Positions 45,390 to 54,509 of a stretch of DNA of 64,000 nucleotides are shown here, one piece after another. Source of the stretch: Nostoc carneum NIES-2107 (GTDB lineage Bacteria; Cyanobacteriota; Cyanobacteriia; Cyanobacteriales; Nostocaceae). The stretch's first letter is position 1. Each line of letters opens with the position of its first letter. Position numbers and translations under genes: made by a program. The stretch is from the NCBI GenBank assembly GCA_002368155.1, contig AP018180.1, forward strand, positions 2,389,947 to 2,453,946, written 5' to 3'. The notes below the pieces were generated by a model. That model searched no databases, was not told where the DNA came from, and was given only the letters and a program-made list of their open reading frames with translations.

Positions 45390-46832
45390 TTAAGACATGA
45401 AAAACCGAATGGGAGATTTAGCCCTAATTTCAAAACTATTTAAATAGCCCACAGGATCGCTAGGGTCAAAAGGTTTTTTATCTATGAATACTTCTTTTGA
45501 TTCCACTTTGTAATCATCTTTGGGGCATTCAATACCCATTTCCGAGGCTATCTCGCGATAAAGGTCGGTTCGCCAACCTTTTTCGGCTAATTGTTCAGCA
45601 TTTTTAGGGAATTGATGAATTTGTCCCCAACGCGCTGCTTGTGTCATTAACCAGATACTTCTGGATCTCCATAAAAATGTCGAGTGTTCTCCTGGCTGTT
45701 TGGGCAGGTTGTCAGGAATATCGTAGAAAATCGTATTATCAGCAGCTGCGATGGTGCGGTCTTTACCATCAAAACCACCATAGTTGTAATTGCCTAAAAT
45801 TGCTGGCCCTGTATACTTCGTAATTGGGACACCTGGCTTTTTAGGTTTTGCGCCTGTAAAAGACCTATCTGTAATTAGTTCGGCAACTTCTTGGCGGTTT
45901 TCTGGTTTGCTGCAATACTGGCAAGCTTCAATCATTGCCTTGACTAAGGAACGATAGGTTTTGGGATATTGGTCGATGAAAGATTCCATCACTCCCAATA
46001 GTCTGTCTGGGTGTCCTAACCAGACTTCTTTACCTTGGGCAAAGGTAAAGCCGATACCTTCGTTACCTGTAATTGCTCTAGTATTCCAAGGTTCAGCAAC
46101 CATGTAGGCTTGCATCGCACCAATCCGCACGTTGGTTACCATCTGTGGGGGTGGGACAATGATCACGCGAAACTCTTTAAGAGGATCGACACCAGCAGCA
46201 GCGGAGACGTAACGCACAAAGTATTCGTAGATGGCAGAACTTAATACTACTGCCCAAACTTTGCGTTCTGGGGGTTGGTTGTCAAAGTAATTGCGAAAAT
46301 CTCTGCCGAAGGCTTCTAAAGCACCATCACCATATTTTTGTTGATATTCGTACCACGGACGCAGCCCTGAATCCCACATGGCTTTGTTCATCGTCATGGC
46401 GTTACCGTGGCGGTGAATTGTCATGGCAGCACATAAGGGCGCATGGCGCGCGCCTTCCGCACCAATTCTGGCGTTGGTGACTGCACCGGATACTACAGGC
46501 GCAGCATCCAAGCGACCAAATATTAAGCCATCGCGGGAAGTTGCCCAACTAGCTTCGCGGTTGAGTTTGACGTTTAAACCATATTTACGGAAGAAGCCTT
46601 TTTTCCAGGCGATCGCAAATGGTGCACAATCATTTACAGGTACGTAGCCAACAGTAATATCCGGTTTTTCTAAGTCTTGGGATCTAACTACTGGTTCTAC
46701 TGCTAAAGCTTCTTCGGTGAGTCCTTTAGCGCCAGTATTACCTTTGATGGCACAGGAGGACAATGCCATTCCAGCAGTTGTTGCTCCCATTCCTATGAGA
46801 AATTCTCGTCTTGTCCAGTTATTATCACCCAT
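45390..46832 (-). CDS. NrtA/CmpA-family ABC substrate-binding protein
   Basis: The 480-residue protein starts with a twin-arginine signal (TRREFLIGMGATTAGMALSS) ending in SSCA, so it is exported folded and may be lipid-anchored at the cysteine. The body matches the NMT1/NrtA class: ITVGYVPVNDCAPFAIAWKK, FGRLDAAPVVSG, VRIGAMQAYMVAEPWNTRAI, FVRYVSAAAGVDP. It should bind a small anion such as nitrate, cyanate or bicarbonate. The pocket residues were not aligned, so the ligand is open. It lies between the permease and ATPase genes. A preceding ydaO-type riboswitch in the operon leader suggests cyclic-di-AMP control. Confidence 0.88.
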   Translation of the reverse strand: MGDNNWTRREFLIGMGATTAGMALSSCAIKGNTGAKGLTEEALAVEPVVRSQDLEKPDITVGYVPVNDCAPFAIAWKKGFFRKYGLNVKLNREASWATSRDGLIFGRLDAAPVVSGAVTNARIGAEGARHAPLCAAMTIHRHGNAMTMNKAMWDSGLRPWYEYQQKYGDGALEAFGRDFRNYFDNQPPERKVWAVVLSSAIYEYFVRYVSAAAGVDPLKEFRVIIVPPPQMVTNVRIGAMQAYMVAEPWNTRAITGNEGIGFTFAQGKEVWLGHPDRLLGVMESFIDQYPKTYRSLVKAMIEACQYCSKPENRQEVAELITDRSFTGAKPKKPGVPITKYTGPAILGNYNYGGFDGKDRTIAAADNTIFYDIPDNLPKQPGEHSTFLWRSRSIWLMTQAARWGQIHQFPKNAEQLAEKGWRTDLYREIASEMGIECPKDDYKVESKEVFIDKKPFDPSDPVGYLNSFEIRAKSPIRFFMS

Positions 46833-46933
46833 TTATGTAGCTCCAGCGGTGATTCATAGGGAATATACGCTCACACCAAGGTGCAAAGGTAAGAGTTTGT
46901 GAGAGTTTTGGCGTGAGAAAAGTGAATTGTGAA

Positions 46934-47785
46934 TTATTTAGCCACTGTGGGGCGACGGGTTACTAATTCTTGAAGTTTGCCAACGGCGTAATCAAGAATT
47001 AATCCAGTTAAGCCAATTACAAATACAGCGAGAAAAACTGAACTCAAATTTAAACGACTCCATTCATCCCAAACAAAGAAGCCGATACCGATACCGCCAG
47101 TAAGCATTTCTACGGCAACAATTACTAGCCAAGCAATACCTAAACTAATTCGCAATCCAGTAAAAATATAGGGTAAGCTGGCAGGCCAAATAATTTTGGT
47201 AATCCGTCGCCAACGGGGTATTTCTAATACTCTGGCGACATCTAAATAATCTTGGGGAACGCTAGAAACTCCTAAGGCAGTGTTAATAATTGTCGGCCAT
47301 AAGGACGTGATGAAAATTACGAAAATTGCTGAAGGATCTGCCAAGTTGAAGATAGCTAAAGCAATTGGAAGCCAAGCTAAAGGCGATACTGGTTTAAAGA
47401 TTTGAATGATGGGATTTAAGGCTAACATTGCGGATTTGGACATCCCAATCAAAAATCCCAAGGGAATCGCCACTATTGCACCTAAAAGAAAACCTAGCAA
47501 TACTCTGCGTAGGCTGGCAATTAATAACCAACCAATACCTAAGTTACCTGGCCCTCGTTCGTAGAAAGGATTTAAAATGTAGTCCAGATTAGCAACAAAT
47601 GCTTCTGGTGGAGTAGGCATTAATTCATGATTGAATAATGCGACAATCCACCACAGTACGATGATTCCTAAAAATCCTAAAGCCGGGAGGATGACAACAT
47701 CTTTAACCAGGACAGGTTTAGCTTTTTTCCAAGCGACTTGTCCAGCTACGGCAAAAATCGCAGCTAAATTTAGTTGCAATAGCAT
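46934..47785 (-). CDS. ABC transporter permease (NrtB/SsuC type)
   Basis: The 283-residue protein has six membrane helices and the EAA loop region (YLDVARVLEIPRWRRITKII then WPASLPYIFTGLRISLGIAW), which contacts the ATPase. LLGAIVAIPLGFLIGMS and GIGIGFFVWDEWSR are also typical of the nitrate/sulfonate permease family. It is the first gene of the leftward operon, permease then binding protein then ATPase, an order different from nrtABCD. The leader between the promoter and the gene carries a ydaO-type riboswitch ending about 83 bp before the start codon. Confidence 0.9.
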   Translation of the reverse strand: MLLQLNLAAIFAVAGQVAWKKAKPVLVKDVVILPALGFLGIIVLWWIVALFNHELMPTPPEAFVANLDYILNPFYERGPGNLGIGWLLIASLRRVLLGFLLGAIVAIPLGFLIGMSKSAMLALNPIIQIFKPVSPLAWLPIALAIFNLADPSAIFVIFITSLWPTIINTALGVSSVPQDYLDVARVLEIPRWRRITKIIWPASLPYIFTGLRISLGIAWLVIVAVEMLTGGIGIGFFVWDEWSRLNLSSVFLAVFVIGLTGLILDYAVGKLQELVTRRPTVAK

Positions 47786-47867
47786 TCACAACCTCAACAA
47801 ATGTAAGCACGGGTACAATATTCCGAGCAGTACCAGCCTTGGACACTGATGAGATTACAAAAATGTC

Positions 47868-47985
47868 TTCTCTTCAGTCTCCTCTCATTGCCTACGAAGT
47901 TAGCTGACGGGCTAGGGCTGAGAGATGCCCCTCTCCTAAAGGAGATACGCCCCATAATTTGGTTCCTCCGCTCTAGTGTCACATA
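47868..47985 (-). ncRNA. ydaO/yuaA-type (cyclic di-AMP) riboswitch upstream of the ABC operon
   Basis: On the minus strand the leader has GAGCGGAGGAACCAAATTAT, GGGGCGTATCTCC, a short hairpin, then CAGCCCTAGCCCGTCAGCTA followed by ACTTCGTAGGC and TGAGAGGAGA. This matches the ydaO/yuaA core in order and spacing, and the stretch CCCGTCAGCTAACnnCGTnGGC is shared with the copy upstream of the stress-protein gene. The RNA is positioned in the 5' leader of the permease gene. I could not identify the expression platform with confidence. Confidence 0.88.
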
Positions 47986-48442
47986 CTGTAATACACTAGA
48001 TTAGGCTGACTTACTCTAAGTCTGCTCAATATAACATGATTTATCAGTAAATTTATCTGTCTATAGATTTAAATTTTCAATTGAATTACTGAGATTTCAT
48101 AGATATCCTCTTGGCTCAGTATTGTTTTACATCTATGTATATAGTCAGATTAAATCAGTTAATTATGGTGTGACCAGGCTGATTAAAGAAAGATATATCA
48201 ATCAACAAGGTATTTGAGCGTCTGATTAATTTTAAGAGTATAGAGATAAATAATATACATATTCATTGCAGAGCATTAGTTATTGAGCAAGCTAACACAG
48301 CAGTTAGCTGATGTAATAGTTAAAGAAATATATACCGTTTGGTAGTTGTATTTTTTTGGAATTAGCCTAACTCAAGGCGGCACTTGTTAAACTTAGTGCA
48401 TAAAGAATTTGGCTCATCTGTCTATTTACAGAATTTAAAATA
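47986..48442. promoter_or_regulatory. Divergent region between the ABC operon and a histidine kinase gene
   Basis: This 457-bp AT-rich gap should contain the promoter for the leftward riboswitch-led operon and the promoter for the rightward kinase. I see no repeat family, no hairpin of note and no open frame worth calling. Confidence 0.45.
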
Positions 48443-49633
48443 ATGGATTTTAGTCAAGTACTGGCTGAAAAGACTGAGATTATCCTGCAAAAATGGGTGT
48501 TAGAGGTACGGAAAGATCAACTTATTGAAAGCGCCGATGATTTATCTTACACAGCAATCAAAAATCATCTGCCTGATGTCATCAAAGCAATGGTCACAGT
48601 ACTGTCAAAATCCCAGGGTAATGATGTAAAATCAATTGTTGTGGCTAGTTGGCAGCACGGAGTTATGCGCGCTGAACAGGGCTTTGATCCAGGCGAAATT
48701 GCGCGGGAATATCATCTACTGAGAACGGTAATATTTGAGACTTTAGAAACAAATTTATTACAAGGAACACCAACAGCAATTGTGCGGGCGATGCGGTTGA
48801 TTGATACTGTAATTGATGAAGCGATCGCACGGTGTTTCAATAGTTATTTTGAAGAGCGTTTAAGAGAATTACAACAGCTCTATAATTCCCTGATGCTGCA
48901 TAATGAGGAACTTAATCGTTTAGTAAACGCTAACCAAGATTATCTTGCTCAATTAGCACACGAATTGAAAAGTCCTTTAGCCTCAATTATTGGTTATTCA
49001 GATTTATTTTTACGTCAACAAAGGCAGCAAACCAGAGTAAATAACAACCATGTAAATGTAGAACATATTGAAAGAGTACTACGTAATGGTAGGCATTTAC
49101 TACGGCTAATTAACGATATTTTAGAAATCTCGCGCTACGACGCAGGGAAGGTACAACCAGAACCAGAGTTGATTAATGTCAGCGATGTAATTAACAATGT
49201 TTTGGAAATGTTGGAGCCTTTAGCTAGGGAAAAACAATTACCAATTGTCGTTAATTGCCAAAGCGCTCCTCAGCAAATATTCACAGACCCAGTCAAATTA
49301 CAACAAATTATTACAAATCTTATTAGTAATGCCATTCGCTATACTGAATCTGGGAGCATTGATATTAGCTGTCAGATATTGGACGATCAAAAATGGGCGA
49401 TCGCAGTTAAAGATACAGGAATTGGGATTGCGCCAGAAAATCAAACCCAGATATTTGAACCTTACTTTCGTGTAGGTTGTAGTAATAATTCATACGTTCC
49501 GGGAAGTACTGGACTAGGGTTAACAATAGCGGCGCGGCTGGTAAAACTATTGCAAGGTGAAATTAATTTAGTTTCAGAAGTTGGGGTTGGTTCAACTTTT
49601 TCTGTAACTTTCCCTTTGCAATTAAAAATGTAA
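48443..49633 (+). CDS. Sensor histidine kinase with RsbRD-like N-terminal domain
   Basis: The 396-residue soluble kinase has an all-helical N-terminal domain (about 1-145; ILQKWVLEVRKDQLIESADD, REYHLLRTVIFETLETNLLQ) that resembles the RsbRD_N / globin-like sensor class, then a HisKA domain with the phosphoacceptor in LAQLAHELKSPLASIIGYSD (about 170-190), and a HATPase domain with NLISNAIRYTES, DTGIGIAPENQ and STGLGLTIAARL. It has no membrane helix. No regulator gene is adjacent. The hybrid between a stressosome-type N-terminus and a histidine kinase is common in cyanobacteria; the signal is unknown. Confidence 0.85.
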   Translation: MDFSQVLAEKTEIILQKWVLEVRKDQLIESADDLSYTAIKNHLPDVIKAMVTVLSKSQGNDVKSIVVASWQHGVMRAEQGFDPGEIAREYHLLRTVIFETLETNLLQGTPTAIVRAMRLIDTVIDEAIARCFNSYFEERLRELQQLYNSLMLHNEELNRLVNANQDYLAQLAHELKSPLASIIGYSDLFLRQQRQQTRVNNNHVNVEHIERVLRNGRHLLRLINDILEISRYDAGKVQPEPELINVSDVINNVLEMLEPLAREKQLPIVVNCQSAPQQIFTDPVKLQQIITNLISNAIRYTESGSIDISCQILDDQKWAIAVKDTGIGIAPENQTQIFEPYFRVGCSNNSYVPGSTGLGLTIAARLVKLLQGEINLVSEVGVGSTFSVTFPLQLKM

Positions 49634-49793
49634 AAAATTTGATTTCATGCATAGATTAAGTAGCGACTGTCTTAAAAATCAAGCGATCGCGAGAAAAAAA
49701 AGTTGACGCAACTGGGGAACGCTTAGCTGTCTCAATTCTCCCTCATCTCCAATACGGTTCGGTTAAGAATTTTTCGTTATGATTTTGGGGTTG

Positions 49794-49912
49794 TGGAGAC
49801 GCGATAAATCATTGGAGACGCGATAAATCATTGGAGACGCGATAAATCATTGGAGACGCGATAAATCATTGGAGACGCGATAAATCATTGGAGACGCGAT
49901 AAATCGCGTCTC
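49794..49912. repeat. 19-bp tandem repeat, six units, ending in a palindrome
   Basis: Units of TGGAGACGCGATAAATCAT start at 49794, 49813, 49832, 49851, 49870 and 49889. The last unit continues into ATCGCGTCTC, which pairs with GAGACGCGAT (49891-49900) to form a perfect 10-bp hairpin with an AA loop. One arm of the dispersed palindrome seen at 18463-18486 has thus been amplified. It lies between convergent genes. Confidence 0.9.
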
Positions 49913-49969
49913 TACAAGATTTAAACGTCAATCGATTTATTTTAATCGAACCGGATTTTGCCTCATCTT

Positions 49970-51046
49970 TTATCGCACAGCCTCTCGTGTTAACTCCGCA
50001 TCTATGGGTTTGACGAGATAAATCCGCAACATATGCCAGATGATAGCGGTAATGACTGGTAATTTCTGCCAAAACTTGAGAAACTTCGAGCGATCGCTCT
50101 TGTTAATCGCTGTGAGTTTCTGATTATTCTGGTAACACTGCTCTAAACGCCAGAAAAACGCCGGGTGATTGGTATCTAAAATGATGGGAAAGGCTCTAGA
50201 TGCGGTGTTGTTTGTCTCTGTAATGACTTGGTTATTATACTTGCGTGGATGAATACCAATGGATTCGTAAAAGCTGGCGCGTTCAAATACCGTAATTGTG
50301 TGGGTAACAAACACCGTCAACAAAAAGAAACGTATCCACAACCTTGCTCTCCAGTTATCCCATAATTTTGGTTGCGACCTGAGCAATGCTTTAAAGAAAT
50401 CTCCATGTCGGTTTTCATCTTGACACCAACTCTCAAATTTCCTGAACAGGGGATAAAACTGATAGTCGGGGTTTTGCTGCAAATGGCGATACATCAATAT
50501 ATAACGCCAATAGCCAATTTTCTCTGATAGGTAGACTGTGTAAATAATCCACTCTGGCGGGAAAAAGGTGTAAGTACGGCTTTTAGTTAAGTAACTCAAG
50601 TCTAGAGAGAGGTTAAAATCTGCCATTGACTTATTTAAAAATCCCGCATGACGCGCTTCATCCCTGGCCATAAAATTAAAAGCATCCGCCAAAATCGGGT
50701 TTCTGTCTTTAAGTCGGCGTGATATTTCCTTAAATAAAAGAAACCCGGAAAACTCAGAAGTACACGAACGTTCCAAAAAGTCAATAAAAGAACGGCGTGT
50801 TTCTCCTTCAATATGCTCCCAACTCTGCTTAAATTCCTGATCACGCACAAAATGATGGCGATTATAGTCAGCCCGCAGTTCCTCTACAATTGCCAGTAAC
50901 TCAGTCTCATGGGCTGAAATATCTAACGTTGCGATCGCCTCGAAGTCAGTAGTATAAAACCGGGGTGTTAATAATGTTTCTTTCACAGGCGCTTTTACAC
51001 CTGGCTTTAGTAACTGAGGCTCCGGAGTTTCAACAGACTTCACCAT
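49970..51046 (-). CDS. acsF: Mg-protoporphyrin IX monomethyl ester oxidative cyclase
   Basis: The 358-residue protein is the aerobic di-iron cyclase that forms the fifth ring of chlorophyll. Di-iron ligands are visible in FLERSCTSEFSGFLLFKEI, MARDEARHAGFLNKSM and CQDENRHGDFFKALL, the EX28DEXRH-type pairs of the AcsF family. The start MVKSVETPEPQLLKPGVKAP is normal. The gene is divergent from heme oxygenase and hemN, which in Synechocystis is the chlA(II)-ho2-hemN low-oxygen set; this copy is therefore more likely the second, low-oxygen isoform than the main one. Function is secure, isoform is inferred. Confidence 0.93.
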   Translation of the reverse strand: MVKSVETPEPQLLKPGVKAPVKETLLTPRFYTTDFEAIATLDISAHETELLAIVEELRADYNRHHFVRDQEFKQSWEHIEGETRRSFIDFLERSCTSEFSGFLLFKEISRRLKDRNPILADAFNFMARDEARHAGFLNKSMADFNLSLDLSYLTKSRTYTFFPPEWIIYTVYLSEKIGYWRYILMYRHLQQNPDYQFYPLFRKFESWCQDENRHGDFFKALLRSQPKLWDNWRARLWIRFFLLTVFVTHTITVFERASFYESIGIHPRKYNNQVITETNNTASRAFPIILDTNHPAFFWRLEQCYQNNQKLTAINKSDRSKFLKFWQKLPVITAIIWHMLRIYLVKPIDAELTREAVR

Positions 51047-51555
51047 GAGAATCCTTCTCTCGCTCTATCTTTCAATAGCTATATAAGCATAAAATATTTT
51101 TGAGAACAGTTAAGTTGTGCGAAGGGATTGGGGATTAGGGATTGGTGACTGGTGACTGGGTACTGGGGATGAGGGAAATAACAAACACCCCATGCCCCAT
51201 TCCCAATGCCCATTCCAAAATGTGCCTTCCCTGACAGACGAAAATAAAGAAATATTAATACTTTAATAGTTATACAAATATAAATAGTTAAATATTTTTG
51301 GGAGAGATAAACAGAGCAGGAATGAGCATTGAGAGTATATTTGCCGTAATACTGATGCTAATCCTGCTTAAACCCAAAATTTGGTGTTTGGTAATGGGTA
51401 ATTGGTAATTGCTAATGGGGATTGGAAATGTCTCTATAGCATACTCTGCTTCCTCATCTCCCCAGTCCCCAATCCCCAATCCCCAGTCCCTCTGTAGCAG
51501 ACATCCTGAGTCGGTGGCTGTGCAGAAATCTGGTGCTTGAAATTAAGGAAACAAA
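51047..51555. promoter_or_regulatory. Divergent acsF / heme oxygenase region with STRR tracts
   Basis: The 509-bp gap holds two STRR zones: GATTGGGGATTAGGGATTGG and TGACTGGTGACTGGGTACTG (about 51125-51170), and TGGTAATGGGTAATTGG followed by CCCCAGTCCCCAATCCCC (about 51390-51490). Promoters for both directions must lie here; in other cyanobacteria this set is switched by the activator ChlR, but I cannot point to a binding site. Confidence 0.55.
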
Positions 51556-52233
51556 ATGAGTAGCAACCTAGCTGTCAAACTACGCTCTGGAACCGAAAAA
51601 GCTCATACAGCAGCAGAAAATGTAGGCTTTATGAAATGTTTTCTCAAAGGAGTTGTAGATAAAGACTGCTTTGCGAAGTTTTTGAGTAATTTGTATTTTG
51701 TTTACAGCGAACTAGAAGCGGCAATTGTAACTAATGTTAACAATCAGGCGATCGCAGCTGTTTACTTTCCAGAACTGAATCGGCAAGCTGCTCTAGAGAA
51801 GGACATGATGTTTTACTATGGAAAGCAATGGCGAAAGCAAATTGCCCCTGCAACTGCCACTCAAACATTTGTCGCCAGAATTCGGGAATTATCTGCTACT
51901 GAACCTATCCTATTGTTAGGACACGCCTATACACGCTACATGGGCGACCTTTCTGGTGGTCAGATGTTGCAAAAAATTGCTCAATCAACTTTGCAATTAT
52001 CTGGCTACGAAGGCACAAATTTTTATAATTTTGACCAAATCCCCGATAAAACGGCATTTAAGCACAAATATCGTCAGGCTTTGGATGCATTACCCATCGA
52101 TGATGCAACCGCTGACCAAATTGTCGCAGAAGCTAACAATGCCTTTCATTTGAATATGCAAATAGTCCAAGGCTTAGAAGCGAATTTAATTCAAGCCATC
52201 GGTCAAGCCTTATTTAACAGCCTAACTAATTAA
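51556..52233 (+). CDS. ho: Heme oxygenase (biliverdin-producing)
   Basis: The 225-residue protein has the heme oxygenase fold: the proximal heme ligand H17 in [13 protein letters not shown], the distal-helix motif [18 protein letters not shown] (about 120-137) and the ending region [15 protein letters not shown]. It opens heme to biliverdin, CO and iron with reduced ferredoxin, giving the precursor of phycobilins. It starts ATGAGTAGCAACCTAGCTG after AAGGAAAC. It is followed by hemN, 168 bp downstream, and divergent to acsF. In this context it matches the low-oxygen isoform HO2 of Synechocystis by neighbourhood. Confidence 0.93.
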   Translation: MSSNLAVKLRSGTEKAHTAAENVGFMKCFLKGVVDKDCFAKFLSNLYFVYSELEAAIVTNVNNQAIAAVYFPELNRQAALEKDMMFYYGKQWRKQIAPATATQTFVARIRELSATEPILLLGHAYTRYMGDLSGGQMLQKIAQSTLQLSGYEGTNFYNFDQIPDKTAFKHKYRQALDALPIDDATADQIVAEANNAFHLNMQIVQGLEANLIQAIGQALFNSLTN

Positions 52234-52235
52234 AG

Positions 52236-52392
52236 GGTGAAGGGTGAAAGGTGAAAGGTGAAAGGTGTTCGCGTAGCGTCTCCGCAGGAGAAGGGTGAAA
52301 AGTCAAAATAATTCCCAGTCCCCAATCCCCAGTCCCTAATCCCCAATCCCCAATCCCCAATCCCCAATCCCCAGTCCCCAGTCCCCACCCCG
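52236..52392. repeat. STRR tract between heme oxygenase and hemN
   Basis: AGGTGAAAGGTGAAAGGTG units are followed by TTCGCGTAGCGTCTCCGCAG (a separate common palindromic repeat) and then about ten CCCCAAT/CCCCAGT heptamers up to the hemN ribosome binding site (CGGAGG at 52390-52395). No gene fits. Confidence 0.85.
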
Positions 52393-52401
52393 GAGGTTTT
52401 A

Positions 52402-53784
52402 ATGGTCTTTCTCTTACCTGGTGTCAAGTTTGATTTGGAGATGATCCAAAAGTATGATGCTCCAGTACCTAGATACACCAGTTATCCGCCTGCTACTGAG
52501 TTAAGCGAAGCATTTACCACCACCGATTTACAAAATGCGATCGCAGCCTCGAATCAACGTAAAACTCCCCTGTCTTTGTATTTCCACATCCCTTTTTGTC
52601 AGACTGCGTGCTATTTTTGCGGTTGTAATACGGTAATTTCTAACAATAAGAATATTGCCAAACCTTACTTAGAATATTTAGCTCAAGATATTAAACAAAC
52701 AGCCGCATTAATTGATTCCGACCGCCAAGTTCTACAAATTCATTGGGGTGGCGGTACACCTAATTATTTAGACCGCGAGCAAGTTGAGTTTGTGTGGAAA
52801 CATATTACTCAACATTTTACTATTGACCCCAAAGCAGAAATTTCCATTGAAATCAACCCCCGTTATGTAGATAAAGATTACATTTTATTTCTCAGGGAAT
52901 TAGGATTTAATCGCATTAGCTTTGGCATTCAAGATTTTAATCATGAAGTGCAAGTTGCGATTAATCGTATCCAGCCAGAAGAAATGCTCTTTGATGTCAT
53001 GAGTTGGATCAGAGAAGCAGAATTTGAAAGTGTAAATGTAGACTTGATTTATGGACTTCCCTATCAAACCCGGCAGAGTTTTAGGGAAACAGTGAAAAAG
53101 ACCATAAAATTAGATCCAGACAGAATTGTGGTCTTTAACTTTGCTTATATTCCCTGGATTAAACCTGCACAGAAAAATATTCCCGAAGCAGCTTTACCCA
53201 AGCCACAGGAAAAACTAGACATTCTCAAAATGACCATTGAAGAACTCACAAATAATGAGTATCTATTTATTGGTATGGATCATTTTGCTAAATCTAATGA
53301 TGAATTAGCGATCGCGCAACGCAATGGCACTCTCCGGCGTAATTTTCAAGGCTACACTACCCACGCCGAAACAGAATTATTTGGTTTTGGAGCGACATCT
53401 ATTAGTATGTTGGAAGATGCATATTTTCAAAACCACAAACAACTAAAAGAATATTATCAGGCAATTTCCACAGGGAATTTGCCGTTGAGTAAAGGCATTA
53501 AATTAACTCAAGATGACATTATTAGACGCGATGTCATCATGGGTATTATGTCGCATTTTCAATTGCACAAGCAAGACATTGCAGATAAATATCACATCTG
53601 TTTTGATGAATACTTTGCCCATGAACTAGAGATGTTAAAACCTCTAGAAGCCGATGGACTGGTAAGCTTATCAAAAAACTACATACTAGTTACAGACATT
53701 GGCAGATTGCTGGTAAGAAATATTGCCGTCATCTTTGATAATCACATGAGAATCAAAGAAAAGCATTTCTCGAAGGCAATATAA
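52402..53784 (+). CDS. hemN: Oxygen-independent coproporphyrinogen III oxidase
   Basis: The 460-residue radical SAM enzyme has the cluster motif in [15 protein letters not shown] (CxxxCxxC), the SAM-binding GGGTPNYL, and the HemN-type start ([20 protein letters not shown]) that separates it from HemW. It decarboxylates coproporphyrinogen III to protoporphyrinogen IX without oxygen. CGGAGG lies just before the ATG at 52402. As second gene after heme oxygenase and divergent from acsF it fits the low-oxygen tetrapyrrole gene set, where it would replace the oxygen-dependent HemF. Length is normal for the family. Confidence 0.93.
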   Translation: MVFLLPGVKFDLEMIQKYDAPVPRYTSYPPATELSEAFTTTDLQNAIAASNQRKTPLSLYFHIPFCQTACYFCGCNTVISNNKNIAKPYLEYLAQDIKQTAALIDSDRQVLQIHWGGGTPNYLDREQVEFVWKHITQHFTIDPKAEISIEINPRYVDKDYILFLRELGFNRISFGIQDFNHEVQVAINRIQPEEMLFDVMSWIREAEFESVNVDLIYGLPYQTRQSFRETVKKTIKLDPDRIVVFNFAYIPWIKPAQKNIPEAALPKPQEKLDILKMTIEELTNNEYLFIGMDHFAKSNDELAIAQRNGTLRRNFQGYTTHAETELFGFGATSISMLEDAYFQNHKQLKEYYQAISTGNLPLSKGIKLTQDDIIRRDVIMGIMSHFQLHKQDIADKYHICFDEYFAHELEMLKPLEADGLVSLSKNYILVTDIGRLLVRNIAVIFDNHMRIKEKHFSKAI

Positions 53785-53856
53785 ATGGGGCGGCTATTTA
53801 TATAAGTAAAAATAGAATGACTGTAGGGTGGAATGTAACTCACTTTAGCGAGATTT

Positions 53857-53889
53857 AGATCCCCGACTTTTTCAAAAAGTCGGGGATCT
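53857..53889. repeat. 33-bp perfect palindrome (GATCCCCGACTTTTT arms)
   Basis: AGATCCCCGACTTTTT and its exact complement flank a single base. It is a known type of dispersed palindrome in filamentous cyanobacteria. It follows hemN by 73 bp and could act as a transcription terminator for it. The stretch after it (53932-53998) carries the TGTAGGGTGTGTTAGGCGC / GCGCCTAACGCACC inverted repeat described elsewhere in the window. Confidence 0.75.
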
Positions 53890-54065
53890 GAGCAGTAACT
53901 TTTGCTTAAGTGCCATTCGACTGTAGGGTGTGTTAGGCGCTTATTTTCGATATGATTTGCCACGGAATAACTATCCTAGCGCCTAACGCACCATCCACGC
54001 GGCGGCGCGTTACGGCTAAATTTAATTGTCTCTAAACAAATACAGATGGGGAGAGATAGAACTTG

Positions 54066-54335
54066 ATAATTTGAGTTGTGAAGGCAATAATTCCACCTTT
54101 TTACTCGACAATCTGAGTTCGGAAGGTGATAATTCGACCTTTTTACTCGACACTTCGAGTTCGGAAGGTGATAATTCCACCTTTTTACTCGACACTTCGA
54201 GTTCGGAAGGTGATAATTCGACCTTTTTACTCGACACTCCAAGTTTGGAAGGCGATAATTTCACCTTTTTACTCGACACTCCGAGTTCAGAAGGCGATAA
54301 TTCCACCTTTTTACTCGACACTCCGAGTTCAGAAC
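54066..54335. repeat. 42-bp minisatellite, six units
   Basis: The hexamer CTCGAC recurs every 42 bp at 54104, 54146, 54188, 54230, 54272 and 54314. The unit contains GGAAGGTGATAATTC, ACCTTTTTACTCGACA and CTTCGAGTTC. Being a multiple of three without stops, it leaves frames open on both strands (peptides such as LLDTPSSEGDNSTF on +). The + frame begins with TTG and lacks a ribosome binding site, so I treat it as non-coding tandem DNA. Confidence 0.88.
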
Positions 54336-54509
54336 CTCACCTTTCCCCCTGCTCCCTGCCCCCTGCCCCTTGTCCTCCTATTGACCCAAACCCAAGATTC
54401 AACAGATAATATGCCATCTTGACTTCAATTAGATACTATTGATGCTAGATAATGGGAAAGCTTTGACATTTTACTGCCCATCTAAAGCTGAAGAACACAA
54501 TTAACTACT

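Noticed and set aside
44441-47785. Naming the ABC operon nrtABCD or cynABD
   Set aside because: Gene order is permease, binding protein, ATPase, there is no NrtC fusion or cyanase gene, and the ligand pocket was not aligned.
54022-54422. Repeat proteins over the 42-bp minisatellite (several frames, both strands)
   Set aside because: Frames are open only because the unit is a multiple of three and lacks stops; no good start sites.
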